Below are positions 44,366 through 56,032 of a stretch of DNA of 64,000 nucleotides, in pieces; the first letter of the stretch is position 1; each line of letters opens with the position of its first letter. The stretch comes from Anthopleura xanthogrammica (taxonomy: Eukaryota > Cnidaria > Anthozoa > Actiniaria > Actiniidae), in contig OZ025214.1 of assembly GCA_964019055.1 (NCBI GenBank), positions 10,057,101 to 10,121,100 of the forward strand, read 5' to 3'. The notes below the pieces were generated by a model that made no database searches, was not told the DNA's origin, and worked only from the letters and a program-made list of their open reading frames with translations. The position numbers and the translations under genes were made by a program.

Positions 44366-47300
44366 CTAATTATCTGAACTTATTATTCCTGAAAGAGTAA
44401 GAATATTGATAATAGCATGGTGAAGCAGCTTTGGCATGGTAAAAAGCTGTTCAGTTACTTGGGAACTTGTACTGATGTCAAAATGGTGGAAATAATACAA
44501 TGGGCCATGTTCACTTTTGATAATATTCTTGCCATAAATCTTATGGCGTTGGGGCAGCACTCTGTAGATGAGACTATCATCTGTAGTATCTTTCTTAAGA
44601 TCTAGCCAGAGGCCACCAATTGTAGCATTTGGACTAATTGATTTAATTTTTCTGAGTTTCTCCTCAGTGTAGAAGAGCCAATAGTCTTGGTCTTCATGCT
44701 CGCCTGTATATGTTGAAAGAATGATGCCTGGCATTTGGGGCTCTTACCATTTTATATTGCCCCCAATAGCTACCCATGCATCACAGGTGAAGAAACTCCT
44801 GCAGGATGCATATAAAGTAAGGCACTGATCTTGATCAAGACTTAGATTTTCAACCTCCACATCCTTCTCATCAATGGGAGTGGTTTTTGATGCCAATTTT
44901 GCTATGCCTTCTCCCACCAAGGCTGAAAGTGTGGAAGTTATGAGGTCTTGATTAGGAGGCAACTTATCTTCCCTGATGCCTGTTTCACTATCTGCCACAT
45001 TACCATCATCACATTGATTTGTAGAACCAGGGAGGACTTCAAAAATTATTCTCTTGCAGCCATTATGAGCTCAATTTGCTTCTTTCCATAACTGGAGGGT
45101 TTTTTGAAGTCTATGCCAGGAGGAAGGTTTTTTACTGTAAAACCACCTTTTTCATAAGGGACTCTTAAGCTTTTTCCCATTGCTTTGCCTAAAATTGTGA
45201 ACAAAATTAAGAAATAACATTATTCCATACAGTATAAACAATTTGTGTATGCAAAAATTGCAGTTTTTATAATATATACCATGAAATGTCATTTTTTTCT
45301 TATATGTCAGATGCTTTTTATACTATTTCTCTGAAGACCTTAATGGGGATCCTATTTATGCTATTACACATGTTTGAAGGAAGTTTAATTGAATAGAGTG
45401 GGGAAAGTAAACGAGGGAGACAGGATCAATATTTTTATCTGTGAAAACCCTAAAGCAGTACTAGTATGAGAATTATATTCTTATTATTGCCATCTAGCTC
45501 TGAAGATGATCGAAGGCTGGTCACTAGACCACTGATCATGAGAGTGGAGGTAACATATCTTGTTCAATAAAAGAATTGGGAGTGGTAGGGATTCATAAAA
45601 TCTTTGGGGGTGTTTGAGAGGAGGACTTAAATTAAGATAGTTAATATTAGCAATAATTAAGTTAAAAACTAGCTAATCAATATTGCTCTTACTATAAAGT
45701 AGTAATTTTTATTTTTTCATGACAACAAGGTTCTTGCAATTGAAATTAATCTAATTTTTTCATTCACCATACCATGGAAATAAATTAATGGAGTTATCAC
45801 ATTTACTTTTTCAACTTACTGTATTTTTCATTAAACAGCTCTTGTACATCTTTATATGTATAGTGCTTGAATTCAGCAGCTGTTGGCAAAACAAATTGAA
45901 TGTAATTTAATAATAAAAACTCAGTAATTGTGAACTGTCTTCTAATTGGAATCAAAACCATTAATTCATGCAGTGGTGGAATGAACTTATTGTCATCATA
46001 ATCATCATCATTATTTACTGATGAGAATGTTCCTTAATTTTATCACTGACGAAAAAATTCAAATGTAAAAAAGCAGGGGTAAGAGGGAGTTGGTAAATGG
46101 TAGACAGACTTTTTAGTCCCCCTTTAAAATAAGAGAAAATGTTGTAATGACCCCCCTCCTCCTTTTATTATAACTGCCAAAAAGAAAAGAAAATTGCCAA
46201 AAAATAATCACTTCGAAGATGCTAATAAGTTGTGTGCTTTATTAGTTTTAATGCACAGTAGCACCACTGACTTTCTTCTTTCATAAAACAAATTCTGTAG
46301 ATTAAAAAAAAAAGAAAAGAAACAAAAACCAGCCATAGAATGGAACCCATTTCTCTAGGATGTGGAAAAAAAGATGATACCTCCCATGACTGGATTATTG
46401 TATAGCGGGGAAATATCTACAGTTCCATTTGGCTTGAAATTGATCAGGTAGCAGCAATGATACAGCACATAAATATTGGACAAGAATTGTTAATAATAAT
46501 AATGACCATTTCCCACATATTAATTATTCATAAGACAAAGACTGTGCTGTGAAGCTTATCATTACCATTAAATGACTATTATACTCAAAACCATAGTTGA
46601 ATGTGTAAAACTTACAGAAATGTTGAGCAAATTTCATATAAATGCTCGGATTAGACCTGATGAAGAATGCCCCTTCACTTGATCCTCCTATGTCAACATT
46701 AGAGCTGACTGACTTGTCCTCCAAAAACAGAATGGCGGACTCACACCCAATATCTTCTAAAAAGTATGCCTTGGAAATGAATGGAAATGAATTTATTTAA
46801 TAAATATATATGTAAAATGATAATTACTATATTGTTATGTATCTATCTCTTTTCAATTTCCAAACACATAATAGACCTTTTCAGCTTGGTTGTTTAATTT
46901 GTTATGCCCATTCTTGGGAGTTGATTCTTTCATGTGTTAATATTTGGATAAAATTCCCAAGCGGGATGTCAGGGGATCTAAAGTGGGCAATTTGGACACA
47001 AGCTGAAAAGGGTCTATTGGATAAGATAAAATATTGCTTTTGAAATTCTTTCATATCATAAAGCTAAATGAATGTATTTCAATTGACAATCTTTTAAATA
47101 TACCAATTATGAAATTAAAGCATTTATGATAAAAACAAAATATGTTTGAGTTTAGATAAAAATGCCTTACCTGTTCCAACATCTGTTTTTTGTGCTCACT
47201 TATTAACTTTTTTTTGGTTTCTTCACTTATATTGTCAAGACTTGGGTGTTTCTGTTCCTTTCTCAGATTCTTGGGAAGACAAATTTTTCCAGGCTTGTCC

Positions 47301-47375
47301 TGCTAGAATATATTTTTCTTCATTCGAGACACCTTTACACTGGTCTTTGAAAAGAGAGGGTTTAAAAGGCAGCAT
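44366..47375 (-). pseudogene. HMG-like multi-exon gene, probably decayed
   Basis: Exons on the minus strand are 47375-47171 (FKDQCKGVSNEEKYILAGQA, then WKNLS, HMG-box-like), 46769-46616 (AYFLEDIGCESAILFLEDKS), 45879-45820 (AEFKHYTYKDVQELFNEKY) and 45188-45046 (SLRVPYEKGGFTVKNLPPGI, FKKPSSYGKKQ). All have GT-AG borders, and the frame is kept across three splices, which argues for a once-real gene. I remember this domain order from uncharacterised cnidarian proteins. A frameshift lies in the first exon after SSQE and another after IELIMAA. The 3' continuation at 44998-44366 (FEVLPGST, DQDYWLFYTEEKLRKIKSIS) has one in-frame TAA. It is either a pseudogene or carries assembly errors. Confidence 0.55.
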
Positions 47376-48032
47376 TATTATTAGAGGGTCCTGAGTTGGG
47401 GGGGGGGGTCCTTATTCCCAGTTCAAATCCAAAAATCCCAGCTCCTGTTTTGCTCAAATCTTAATCCCATTCACATTGTAGTATTGTTTTCTTTGTCATT
47501 AATGCCAGTAGTCCCAGTGCATGAAATTCCATTTCACAGCTCATTAAAAGGAAAATCCCAGCTCCCATTTTACTCCTTCAGGATCTTATTAATAAATGTT
47601 TAATGAACGGATAAATGCTGATGGATCGTGGAATGATAAAATGAACAGGTACATTGCATGCACTGTCCTGAATGGACGGCATATCAAACAAATCCATGGA
47701 GTTCCATTCACTGATAATTTTTTTTTCTCCTTCAACTCCGAATCTTGCTCTATATTTCGATTTGCTTTGCTTTAGGAGCCTCTATATTTTAGTTTACGGT
47801 GTTTAAAAGTAGGGCTCCCGTAAATAGACAGGGGACGATCGGTTTATCGTTATATCCGATCCTCTGCAGTCCCCAGCTTCTAAAAATATAATACAAAATA
47901 TAAAAAGGGTTCAGAGATTGCGATATTCCGCTCCTTACCAGAACGAAAAAACTCCGAACAGAATAAATTGTAAGACGATGGTCCACATTGGGTGAAGGAA
48001 ACCTTGCCTTCTTTGAACTTCTTAAACTTTCA

Positions 48033-48335
48033 TCCAGATCGGTAGGTAGATGTCGTGGCCGTCCTTTTCTTCTTCTCGTTTGAAATCCACTTCTACATGG
48101 AAAATAAGCTTATGGTAAGAAATAAGTTACTTGCATAGGGAGAGAAAAAAATAAAGTTATAATATACCTTAACTCTCTCTTCGCTCAGGCCGGTTACTTC
48201 AGTGGCTTTTTGGATAACAGGATGGATTTCTTTTCGTGTGCTTGTCATCCCTTGATGGTCAAAATATTGCGAAAGAAGTTCTCTTTGCCTATCAGAAATC
48301 TTTACATAAGGCAACCTTTGCTTACTTTGGCTCAT
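48033..48335 (-). CDS. Homeodomain-like exon pair
   Basis: Exon 1 is 48335-48168, starting at ATG (MSQSKQRLPYVKISDRQREL). It gives homeodomain helices 1 and 2 and ends LSEERVK at a GTATAT donor. Exon 2 begins at 48092 after CCATGTAG and reads KWISNEKKKR, the third-helix W-x-x-N pattern, in phase. The frame stops soon after (TGA near 48030), giving only ~76 residues. It may be the first exons of the HMG-like gene to its left, with a frame break, or a small homeodomain gene of its own. It would bind DNA if expressed. Confidence 0.5.
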
Positions 48336-48768
48336 GCTTATTATGGGTCTAATAGTGGTAGAATTTATAACTTAAAAATAAATTTAAATATGTCAAATTA
48401 GACTACAAAATCAATAAAACTTTTCGATATTTTCTGTAAGTGCGTGACTTTGTTCAGTGGGAACGATGCAAGACTCCATGCTGATTGGTCAAAAACGTAA
48501 GAGCAGGCCAGGTTTCTCATTCGTTTGGTAGCGATGACAATCTGGTTACGCTTAAAGCACATTCCTAAATTTAGAAATATTTGCTTGAAGCGGATTAGGA
48601 ACCATGATAAGGGTAACTCAAGAGAGAATCAACTGGAATCCCAATAGTGCCCAAGGCCTTTGACACCAACAACTCATGCCTATCAGACCACAAAAAAAGA
48701 TAGCATGTCATAGCACCAATAGACGGTGTAATTACTCAGACTTACACAGACTTACGATGTGACAACAT

Positions 48769-51304
48769 TCACACTGAGACAACGAAACAACGGCTGATCA
48801 GATGACCAACAGCTCCATTTGCTCCCCATTTCCATTCAAACCCGCGTTGACTTGCATCAGACTTGCAACATTTAAACGCAATGGGGAGGATGAAGCGGAG
48901 TCGGCCTTGTATCGAGGCAATGGCAGTGGCCGCACAGGGTTGAATATCACGGAACAGGAAGTCGTTCCGTTGTAGCCAGATGGTGTGTTTGGCTACATGC
49001 ACCATGTAGGTGTAAATGGGTGGGACACGTTCCTGTTGGGTAAACCCATACAGAACGCGACCTTCAGTGAGGTCTGGAGCATCAGGTAGACCTCGGTGAA
49101 TCACCGAAGACACCAAAGCCAGTGCACTCTGGGCAAGAGGACAGCCAAAGAAAAGGTGGGAGATGTCCTCACGAGGATGACTGCAGAAAAAAGTTGGATC
49201 CATGCTCCCTGAACCAAAGTCGGAGAGACGTGCCGTGGTGTAGATGACCCCGTGGGCGATCTTCCAGGCAAGATCAGTGACTTGCCTGTCAATCGCGCAG
49301 CAGTGGACCTGTTGCCAGGCATCAGGCCACACTACATTGGGGTAAACGGGAGTGAACTTCGCTACGCAATGCGGAGGGCGTCTGTTCTTTATAACCAGCA
49401 ACTGATAAGCGCCTTTCACAGAAAGCGATGTCAGAGTTTACGGGCTGTCTGACCGGTTGTAAAAAATGTCGGTTCTGCCAGTAATGACACCTCCATCGAG
49501 GGCGTTCCAGGCTTCCACGACACTCCGGTAGAGTGGCGGCAGCGTAGTATTGCGAGGCCGATAGGGATTTCGGAGGAAATCCCTCGGAAGCTCTGCAATG
49601 AAATACTCGAAGAAGGCTTTCCACTTTGGCGACGAGGAGTCGAAGTATCTTCGAATCCATTGTCCATGGAATGCAGAAACCCTATGCCGGAAGCAAGGGA
49701 AACCGATTCCTCCCTCCGTGGTAGGTTGACAAACTGTAGCGCGTGCAATCCATTCCTTCTTGTTGGACCACAAGAAGGAATGGATTGCCCAGTCAACCTC
49801 AACTGCAATCCATTCTGGCACTGGTAACACTGACACAGTATACCAGAAACCTGAAACGCCCAGAGCATTAACAACCAGGCTCTTAACATGGAAAGAGAGC
49901 TGTCGCTGATGCCACGAGTCCAAGACCTTGGTCAAGGATTCGATTCTGGGACGGAAGTTCAATTCTTCCAAGTTGTCTGGACCAAGAAAAGTACCCAAAA
50001 CAGGAAGGGAAATGGAAGACCAACGAAGTTGGACAGGAGGATCAGTACGGCACCACGGACCAAGCCACAAGCCCTTGGACTTTGCAGCATTGATTCGTGC
50101 ACCCGATGCTTTCTCGTACTGGGCATAGATCTCAAAGCTGACGACCACAGCATCATCCGAAGTACTGACGATCGTTGTGTCATCGGCATACTGAGATATC
50201 ACTGCTTGACGACTAGGATCAGAGGGTAGGGGTACCCCCTTAATCCTATCGGAAGCACGAATGTTTCATGCCAGCACCTCAGCTGTCAGTACATACAGGA
50301 AGAACTCCATGGGGAGACCATCAAGGCCTGGGGTCTTGCCCCAAGCCATCCCCTTGCAGGCCTCGTAGGCATCACTCAAGGTCAATGGTCCCTCGCTGGA
50401 AGCAGCTTCTGAGAGCTAGGACTGCAGGCTCGAGAACATGTCGTTCAGGACCTGAGAATCCACATCAGACGCAGTGAAGAGATTTTGATAAAAACTCTCC
50501 ATGTCGCCAAGATGTCGAGCATGTCATGAGCATGTGACTTGCCCAGGTCCCACCACATCAAAAGAGAGTTGTAATCGTTCCGACGATTCTGCCATTGCCC
50601 CCACAAGGCCTCTATAAGGAGATGATATTCCTTCTCTTCTAATATAGAAGTGTTGAGTTTCCAGAAGGAAGGTCCCGGTGAGTTGGTATCCGGGACATGG
50701 AAACTCACAACAACGGCGGAGTGATCAGAGTAAGGGCAGGGCAAGATGTTAGCCCCACTCATCTCATGAGCCCACTGCCTAGGAAAAAGCACCAGATCGA
50801 TTCGTGAAGAAAGAGAGCCATCTGGTTTCGTCCACGTGTAGTTACGGTCTTGAGGATGAAGGATGACGATGATCTCCACCCGTCAAGACAGTCAGCTTCA
50901 CTCATCAAATCTCTGATTGCTTCCGAGCTCTCAGAGTATGAGCTAAGAGGGTTCGATCCTCTGCGATCTACACGACGGTCCAAGACAGAGTTGAAGTCTC
51001 CCGCAAGCATCACAGGGATGCCTGGGTCGACTGCATCAGTGACCTTGGTGAAAAAGGAATCCCTATCAGGATTGCGATTAGGGGCGTACAAAGAGACGAC
51101 CCTAAACACAGTGTCCTGATAGGAAAACTCTGCTTGCACCCACCGACCAACATCATCTCTCCAAAGCTGGGTGACCTGGAGAGAAGAGTGGTAAAGAATG
51201 GCCACCCCACGGGAACGATTTGTTCCCGGGGATGAGGCACATTCATAGCCGGTGGAACGAAACCAGTCCGACATTTCGTCTGCAGAGACTGCAGGAGTCT
51301 CTTG
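48769..51304 (-). pseudogene. L-A ORF2: endonuclease, partial RT and C-terminus
   Basis: 50759-51274 is endonuclease (SRGVAILYHSS, VVSLYAPNRN, MLAGDFNSVLDRR). 50445-50879 gives RNYTWTKPDGSLSSRIDLVL and YSDHSAVVV, then the linker WWDLGKSHAHD, which jumps by deletion to MESFYQ-type sequence. GKTPGLDGLPMEF then jumps straight to LYVLTAEVLA, so the RT fingers and palm before motif QYADDTTIV are gone. 49438-50202 holds YADD and the thumb. A frameshift near 49430 leads to 48769-49419 with DLAWKIAHGVIYTTARL and the Cys-His cluster FFCSHPREDISHLFFGC. Confidence 0.85.
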
Positions 51305-51310
51305 CAGACA

Positions 51311-53704
51311 TTTATTTATTTATTTATACACAATATTTATACAGAGGTGCCCAGTTCAGCAAAGCTGGTTTGAATGGGGCTCTGTTTTAAATAAACTTAC
51401 AGACAAAAAATATAGTACAGAGAACAAAAAATAAAGTTACAATAATAAAGTACTAAGAGTAAAACATTTAACATTTAACATGAAGTATTGCATGGCGCAC
51501 AGGGTTTATTTTAGCGAGATCTAAAATGCTTTTTAAGGCCAGACTTGAATCTAGTTTCGTCACAGAGGCCTTACTGAACCCTAATGATGTTAACTTATCT
51601 AGTAATAATCTATGATCGAGAGTGTCAAAGGCCTTTTGAAGGTCTAAGAAAACTAGGCCTGTAAGCTGTCCCTTATCAATGTTCTTGAGCAGGGTGTTTG
51701 TTACATCAGCCAGGCACGTGCTGGTGGAATGTAGGCTGCGAAAGCCAGACTGGTAAACAGAGAGGAGATTGTGTTTCTGTAAGTAAGTGTAGACCATCTT
51801 GTGCACTGCGCGTTCTAGGATTTTACTGAAGACTGGCAATACAGAGATTGGACGGTAATTCACTGGATCCGTCTTAGAGTCAGATTTGTATACAGGTGTA
51901 ACAATAGCATGTTTCCACTCCGAAGGTATCGAGCCTTCAGCTATGGTCCTGTTCATGAGCATGGTGAGAGGTCTTGTTATCGCGTCAGAACCGTCCTTTA
52001 GGAGACGTGCAGGAATATCCGCAAGACCGGTTGATTTAGTAGATCTGATTTTCTTTAGTTCTGTTCTGATAAATTCCTCACTTATTGTTGACAGCTTGAA
52101 AGTATGACGAGTCCTGGGTGAAAGTACTGACCTACGTGGCGGGGCTAAGAGCCCACCTTTGATTTTCTGGACCACAGAGCCAAAGTGATGTGCGAATCCT
52201 TGCGCGATCTTTATCGGTTCATAGGTTAGGCCATTGGTAGTATCAAGGCAGCCTATATTTGAGCACTTTGCATTTGTTGAGATGGCAGATTTTAGTGACT
52301 TCCAGAGTTTCGCAGAGTCTTCTTTGTTTTCTTCAATTAAGTTAGAGTAGTAATCACGTTTTGCTTCTCTGATAAGACTGGTTGTTTTGTTACGAAGTGT
52401 CTTGAATGTTAACCATTGTTCCGTTGTTTTCATTTTAAGTGCTATTGCATGATGGTAGTCCCGGCGTTTCATGTGATTTCTTATTTCAGCAGTCAGCCAA
52501 GGAAGTGTTTTTGCACGGGCTCTTTTCGTGGCAATAGGTGCGTGTTGATGCGTGTAGTTTTTATAACATCGGTATCGAATAAATTTACATCCCGTTCTTG
52601 GCTGTTTGAATCTTCTAATCAAATAAACAAGCGAGTGGTCACTGATTGCACAGTTATACACGCCGCTAGAGACGATTTTCTCTTCCTCTGAGGTGTAGAT
52701 CAGATCAATTAAACTTGATGTGCGTTCAGTTATTCTTGTTGGCTCCTTGATGAGTTGTTTCAGTTGGTAGATGTTGAAAAGCTGATTGAGACCCTTAGCT
52801 TGCGCTGTAAGGCGTTTACCTTTCATGTCAACATTTAGATCACCGGTCAAGATTACGTTTGCCTTTTCCGTTGAGATTTTGTCAAGCACCCCCTCAATAT
52901 TTGTTTTAAAATCATCTAAATCAGCATTAGGAGGCCGGTAGGTAGAACAGATCAAAGTTCTGCTGTTATTTGGGGACCGTAATTCAAGCCAAACTGCTTC
53001 GAGTTCACTGGAGTCGAGGTCAGGTCTATGGCGTCCCATTAATTCATTGCTAAAATAAATAGCAGTCCCACCTCCTCGATGGTTGTCGAGCCTATCATTT
53101 CGTATGAGATTGTATCCCTCAATTTGAAGTTCTGAGTCTGTCCAAGATGAGTTTAGCCAGGTTTCATTAAGGCACATTATGTGGAATGGATTGTCGTGTA
53201 GGAGAATCTTTAATTCATCGATGTGTTTTGGTAGACTACGAATATTTAGGTGTCCGATTTTCAAACCAGGTCTATTTAGGTTAGCATGGCACCAGCCTGG
53301 GTTGGGACATACATCACCAGATAATAGAACCATGAGAAATGCAATAGAGCAATAGTGGATGGTTTTGAGGATGTTTAGTGCTTTCGTTCTCGTCGAAGAC
53401 GAACTCCCATGATGGCTTCGTATTTGCAGACCAGTCGGATCTTTTGGAACTTTTGGAGCCGCTAAGCTTTGGCCAAGGTGAAATATATTTGTAGTAACAT
53501 AATCTTGGGACATTTTAGTTAATGGACCTCTAATAGCTGTTATAACAAGAAGCAACATAACTAGTTTGCGAGAGATAAATGGCGGAGCACTCCGAGGCCG
53601 TGCTACCGCTGCCATCTTGTGTTTGAATATATAAAAACGCCGCCAATTAATGTTTGAATATATAAAAACGTTTGGTTTCTGTTTTTTGGTTTGCTTTTTT
53701 ATGA
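51311..53704 (-). mobile_element. CR1-like LINE inserted in the L-A endonuclease
   Basis: A 2394-bp element ends in a short (AAAT)n tail at 51311-51327. TGTCTG (minus strand) is duplicated at 51305-51310 and 53705-53710. Removing it with one duplication rejoins HDIVCL to QET, the endonuclease motif containing the catalytic Glu. It keeps its own 5' start but lacks the RT palm, so it was either copied as a deleted element or deleted later. Confidence 0.85.
51468..53615 (-). CDS. CR1-like LINE protein, open but RT-deleted
   Basis: A 715-codon frame from a true ATG. The N-terminus is hydrophobic (KLVMLLLVITAIRG, SIAFLMVLLSGDVCPNPGW), the last part resembling a degenerate 2A. The APE endonuclease follows: KIGHLNIRSLPKHI, IMCLNETWLN, NRGGGTAIYF-type sequence, ILTGDLNVDM, AISDHSLVYL. 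RT begins at TKSTGLADIPARLLKDGSDA, NYRPISVLPVFSKILERAVH and LVFLDLQKAFDTLDHRLLLD. After SLGFSKASV it jumps in frame to the extreme C-terminus (LKSILDLAKINPVRHAIL), so YADD and the thumb are absent. The frame is intact yet the enzyme cannot reverse transcribe. Confidence 0.8.
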   Translation of the reverse strand: MAAVARPRSAPPFISRKLVMLLLVITAIRGPLTKMSQDYVTTNIFHLGQSLAAPKVPKDPTGLQIRSHHGSSSSTRTKALNILKTIHYCSIAFLMVLLSGDVCPNPGWCHANLNRPGLKIGHLNIRSLPKHIDELKILLHDNPFHIMCLNETWLNSSWTDSELQIEGYNLIRNDRLDNHRGGGTAIYFSNELMGRHRPDLDSSELEAVWLELRSPNNSRTLICSTYRPPNADLDDFKTNIEGVLDKISTEKANVILTGDLNVDMKGKRLTAQAKGLNQLFNIYQLKQLIKEPTRITERTSSLIDLIYTSEEEKIVSSGVYNCAISDHSLVYLIRRFKQPRTGCKFIRYRCYKNYTHQHAPIATKRARAKTLPWLTAEIRNHMKRRDYHHAIALKMKTTEQWLTFKTLRNKTTSLIREAKRDYYSNLIEENKEDSAKLWKSLKSAISTNAKCSNIGCLDTTNGLTYEPIKIAQGFAHHFGSVVQKIKGGLLAPPRRSVLSPRTRHTFKLSTISEEFIRTELKKIRSTKSTGLADIPARLLKDGSDAITRPLTMLMNRTIAEGSIPSEWKHAIVTPVYKSDSKTDPVNYRPISVLPVFSKILERAVHKMVYTYLQKHNLLSVYQSGFRSLHSTSTCLADVTNTLLKNIDKGQLTGLVFLDLQKAFDTLDHRLLLDKLTSLGFSKASVTKLDSSLALKSILDLAKINPVRHAILHVKC

Positions 53705-53710
53705 CAGACA

Positions 53711-54616
53711 GACAATGTCATGACAGTGGTGCTGTAACCACTGTCGGAAGGCATCTCTTTTAACGTCTGGACGTAGGCCGCAGACGTTGGGACTACTAAT
53801 CACTACCGCCATTGGAAAGATTAAGTTTTGGAGACCGGTGAACGGTCTCTATACGCCTTACTCCCCTTTCGGGGTGGGGTGTAGGAGGCGGCGATTCATG
53901 CTCGTCCCTCTGTGGATGGTTGTCCCTTCGCAGCCTAACAGGCCGATCAGACGCAATGACCGGCATGCGGTGCACGCCTATGCGCACACCTTGCATCTGT
54001 GACCTACCAGGCTGACGTGGCTGGTTATCAAAGAGAGACTGCGAAAAATCAAACACCGCAGAATCCAACGACCACGAGGAACCCTGGGATTCACCGCTCT
54101 CCTCAACGGCCCTGACGACCATTCGGCTGCCAGAAGCCGGTTCATCCCCCAGGGAAACCCCCACTAGCTGGGAATCACCAACACTGGGGGCTATAGAAGG
54201 GGGAGGGGACCGTATTTCCCCCAAGGTGGAGTCTCCCACTGAACATTCAATTATTCGGTCAGAAGAGACTTCTGCCAGGGTAGAACCCCCATCAGTGAAA
54301 GGGGACGAGCCAATGTTTCGAGCCACTGGTGAAAGCGACGGAGACCTGCTGGGGTTTGCGATGGTACCCCCTGTATAACAAGGCACCTCCTGCCCAGTTT
54401 GCGAGGAGACCTGGGACTCCCAATCCGACCTCACCGAACTGGCAATGTCAGGATTGTAATCCCCATCATCCTCAGAGAGTGAAGTGCCAGCGCGCTCCTC
54501 ACGAAGGTGCGCACTGGGCGAGCCACTCTCTAGCAATGTGTTGGAGACAAGTCTCCTGGGGAGGGGAGGGGTAGCCTCTGTAATCTCTACCCCCCTCCTG
54601 GGCAGGTGCCCTGACG
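53711..54616 (-). pseudogene. L-A ORF1 C-terminal part and overlapping ORF2 start
   Basis: The ORF1 tail at 53796-54616 is Ser- and acid-rich (DWESQVSSQTGQEVPCYTGG, GSSWSLDSAVFDFSQSLFDN) and ends SNGGSD-stop at 53796. ORF2 starts at ATG 53812-53810 inside the last codons of ORF1, a 17-base overlap in another frame. It reads MAVVISSPNVCGLRPDVKRD and WLQHHCHDIVCL up to the CR1 insert. ORF1 is 5'-truncated at 54616 just after the zinc-knuckle region. Confidence 0.8.
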
Positions 54617-56032
54617 TAACAAAAAAAATATACCGCACGTAGCGCTTATTGTTTATATTACTTCTATATTGTTTGTAAAACAAGTTTACGTGACATTGGC
54701 GTAGCTAAGCTCTATAAGTTCCGGTTTGTGTGCCCTACGCTGTCAACACTTATTAGCAGGGAAAACCAAAGCTTGTAATGATTTTAACTATGTACTCAAT
54801 ATCAAGTACAAATTAAAAACAATGTTATATACATATAATAGTTTTTCAATTTATTTACAATATACAAAAATAAATGAATATACAATAATTTATTAAAAAA
54901 ATAACAATAAAGAAAAATAAATATATAATTACAAGCAAAATAATAACAATATAAATGAAAGATGATTTGTCTGTGAAGAAATAAAAACAAGAACATAATT
55001 ATTATGATTAGATATATTTTACATATTATAAGTTACAAAATATTAAACTCCCGTAATAAACTTCAAGTAACAGCAATGCCTTGTTTTGAGTACAGAAATT
55101 AATTTTCTTCATGCAAAATTCAAAACTTTATATATATTAAATCCAATACTAGAATTTTCGTAAAACAATTACACCTTTCACCCTAACGGAATACAACTCA
55201 AACTCCCTTATAGGTTAAATGTTAGGAGTAAATGTTTAATAACTATAATGTTTATGAATAACATTGTTTCATAATTTTAAAAGAATAGGTAATACCTAAG
55301 CAATTTTAGATATTGTAGAACAGTGTTCATCCATCCATACGTAAAGGTACAGATAAATGTATAACTCAAAAATTAATACATGCAGACATACAAATATGCA
55401 TATATAGTTATATGTATGTAATAATACTTACAATTCAATAAAAAAAAGGGAAGATAATTTCATTCAAATATATATATAGCATTAACTGTAACTGTAACTG
55501 AAAAAAAAAGAATATTATTACTGAACGATAACTTAAAACAATAATAATTAATAAGCTTCAAAGCTCATTAATTACAAAAAAATATAAATAACATTTTAAA
55601 AGTTTTAAAAATATGAATAATACGTAAGTTTTTTTACGTATGGTAAAAAATGATGAATGTATAAAAAATCCATAAATAACTAATAAGATATGAACATACC
55701 TTGAGGTAGATAGAGGTATTATAACTTTTTGATCTGAAAACAGAAATTAGGGTTCAGAGAAGAATATTTTAAATAAAAAACATGCTCATTCATATTCAAA
55801 ATGAAATCTTTACACATACAATGTGTTTATAACAGTTTGATAAAGAAATACTTCATAATATAAAAATAAGTATAACTAATATCTTTTATACTTTTATTAA
55901 TTTAATACAAAGTTGAACTTACTACATGACAGGAATTGGAATACTGAACTCACTGAAAAAGCAAACAAAAAATATAAATATAAATAAATAAATGAAAAAA
56001 TTGATAACTTTCACCTCCTCTATACAGGCTTA
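54617..56032 (+). other. AT-rich non-coding stretch
   Basis: Very AT-rich with many A- and T-runs. No gene or clear repeat recognised on either strand. Confidence 0.45.

Larger units (their letters stand above)
48616..54616 (-). mobile_element. L-A LINE, longest copy, split by a CR1-like LINE
   Basis: It is 5'-truncated within ORF1 at 54616. It contains the ORF1 tail, the ORF2 endonuclease (split at 51305-53710), a partial RT, the C-terminus and the 3' UTR ending at 48616. Without the CR1 insert it is ~3.6 kb. At least two internal deletions removed parts of the linker and the RT fingers/palm. It is the best available reference in the window for the other L-A fragments. Confidence 0.85.

Noticed and set aside
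48611..48620. GTTAC as a target duplication for the L-A copy ending at 48616
   Set aside because: A 4-5 base match at both ends is ambiguous because the exact LINE 3' end is uncertain.
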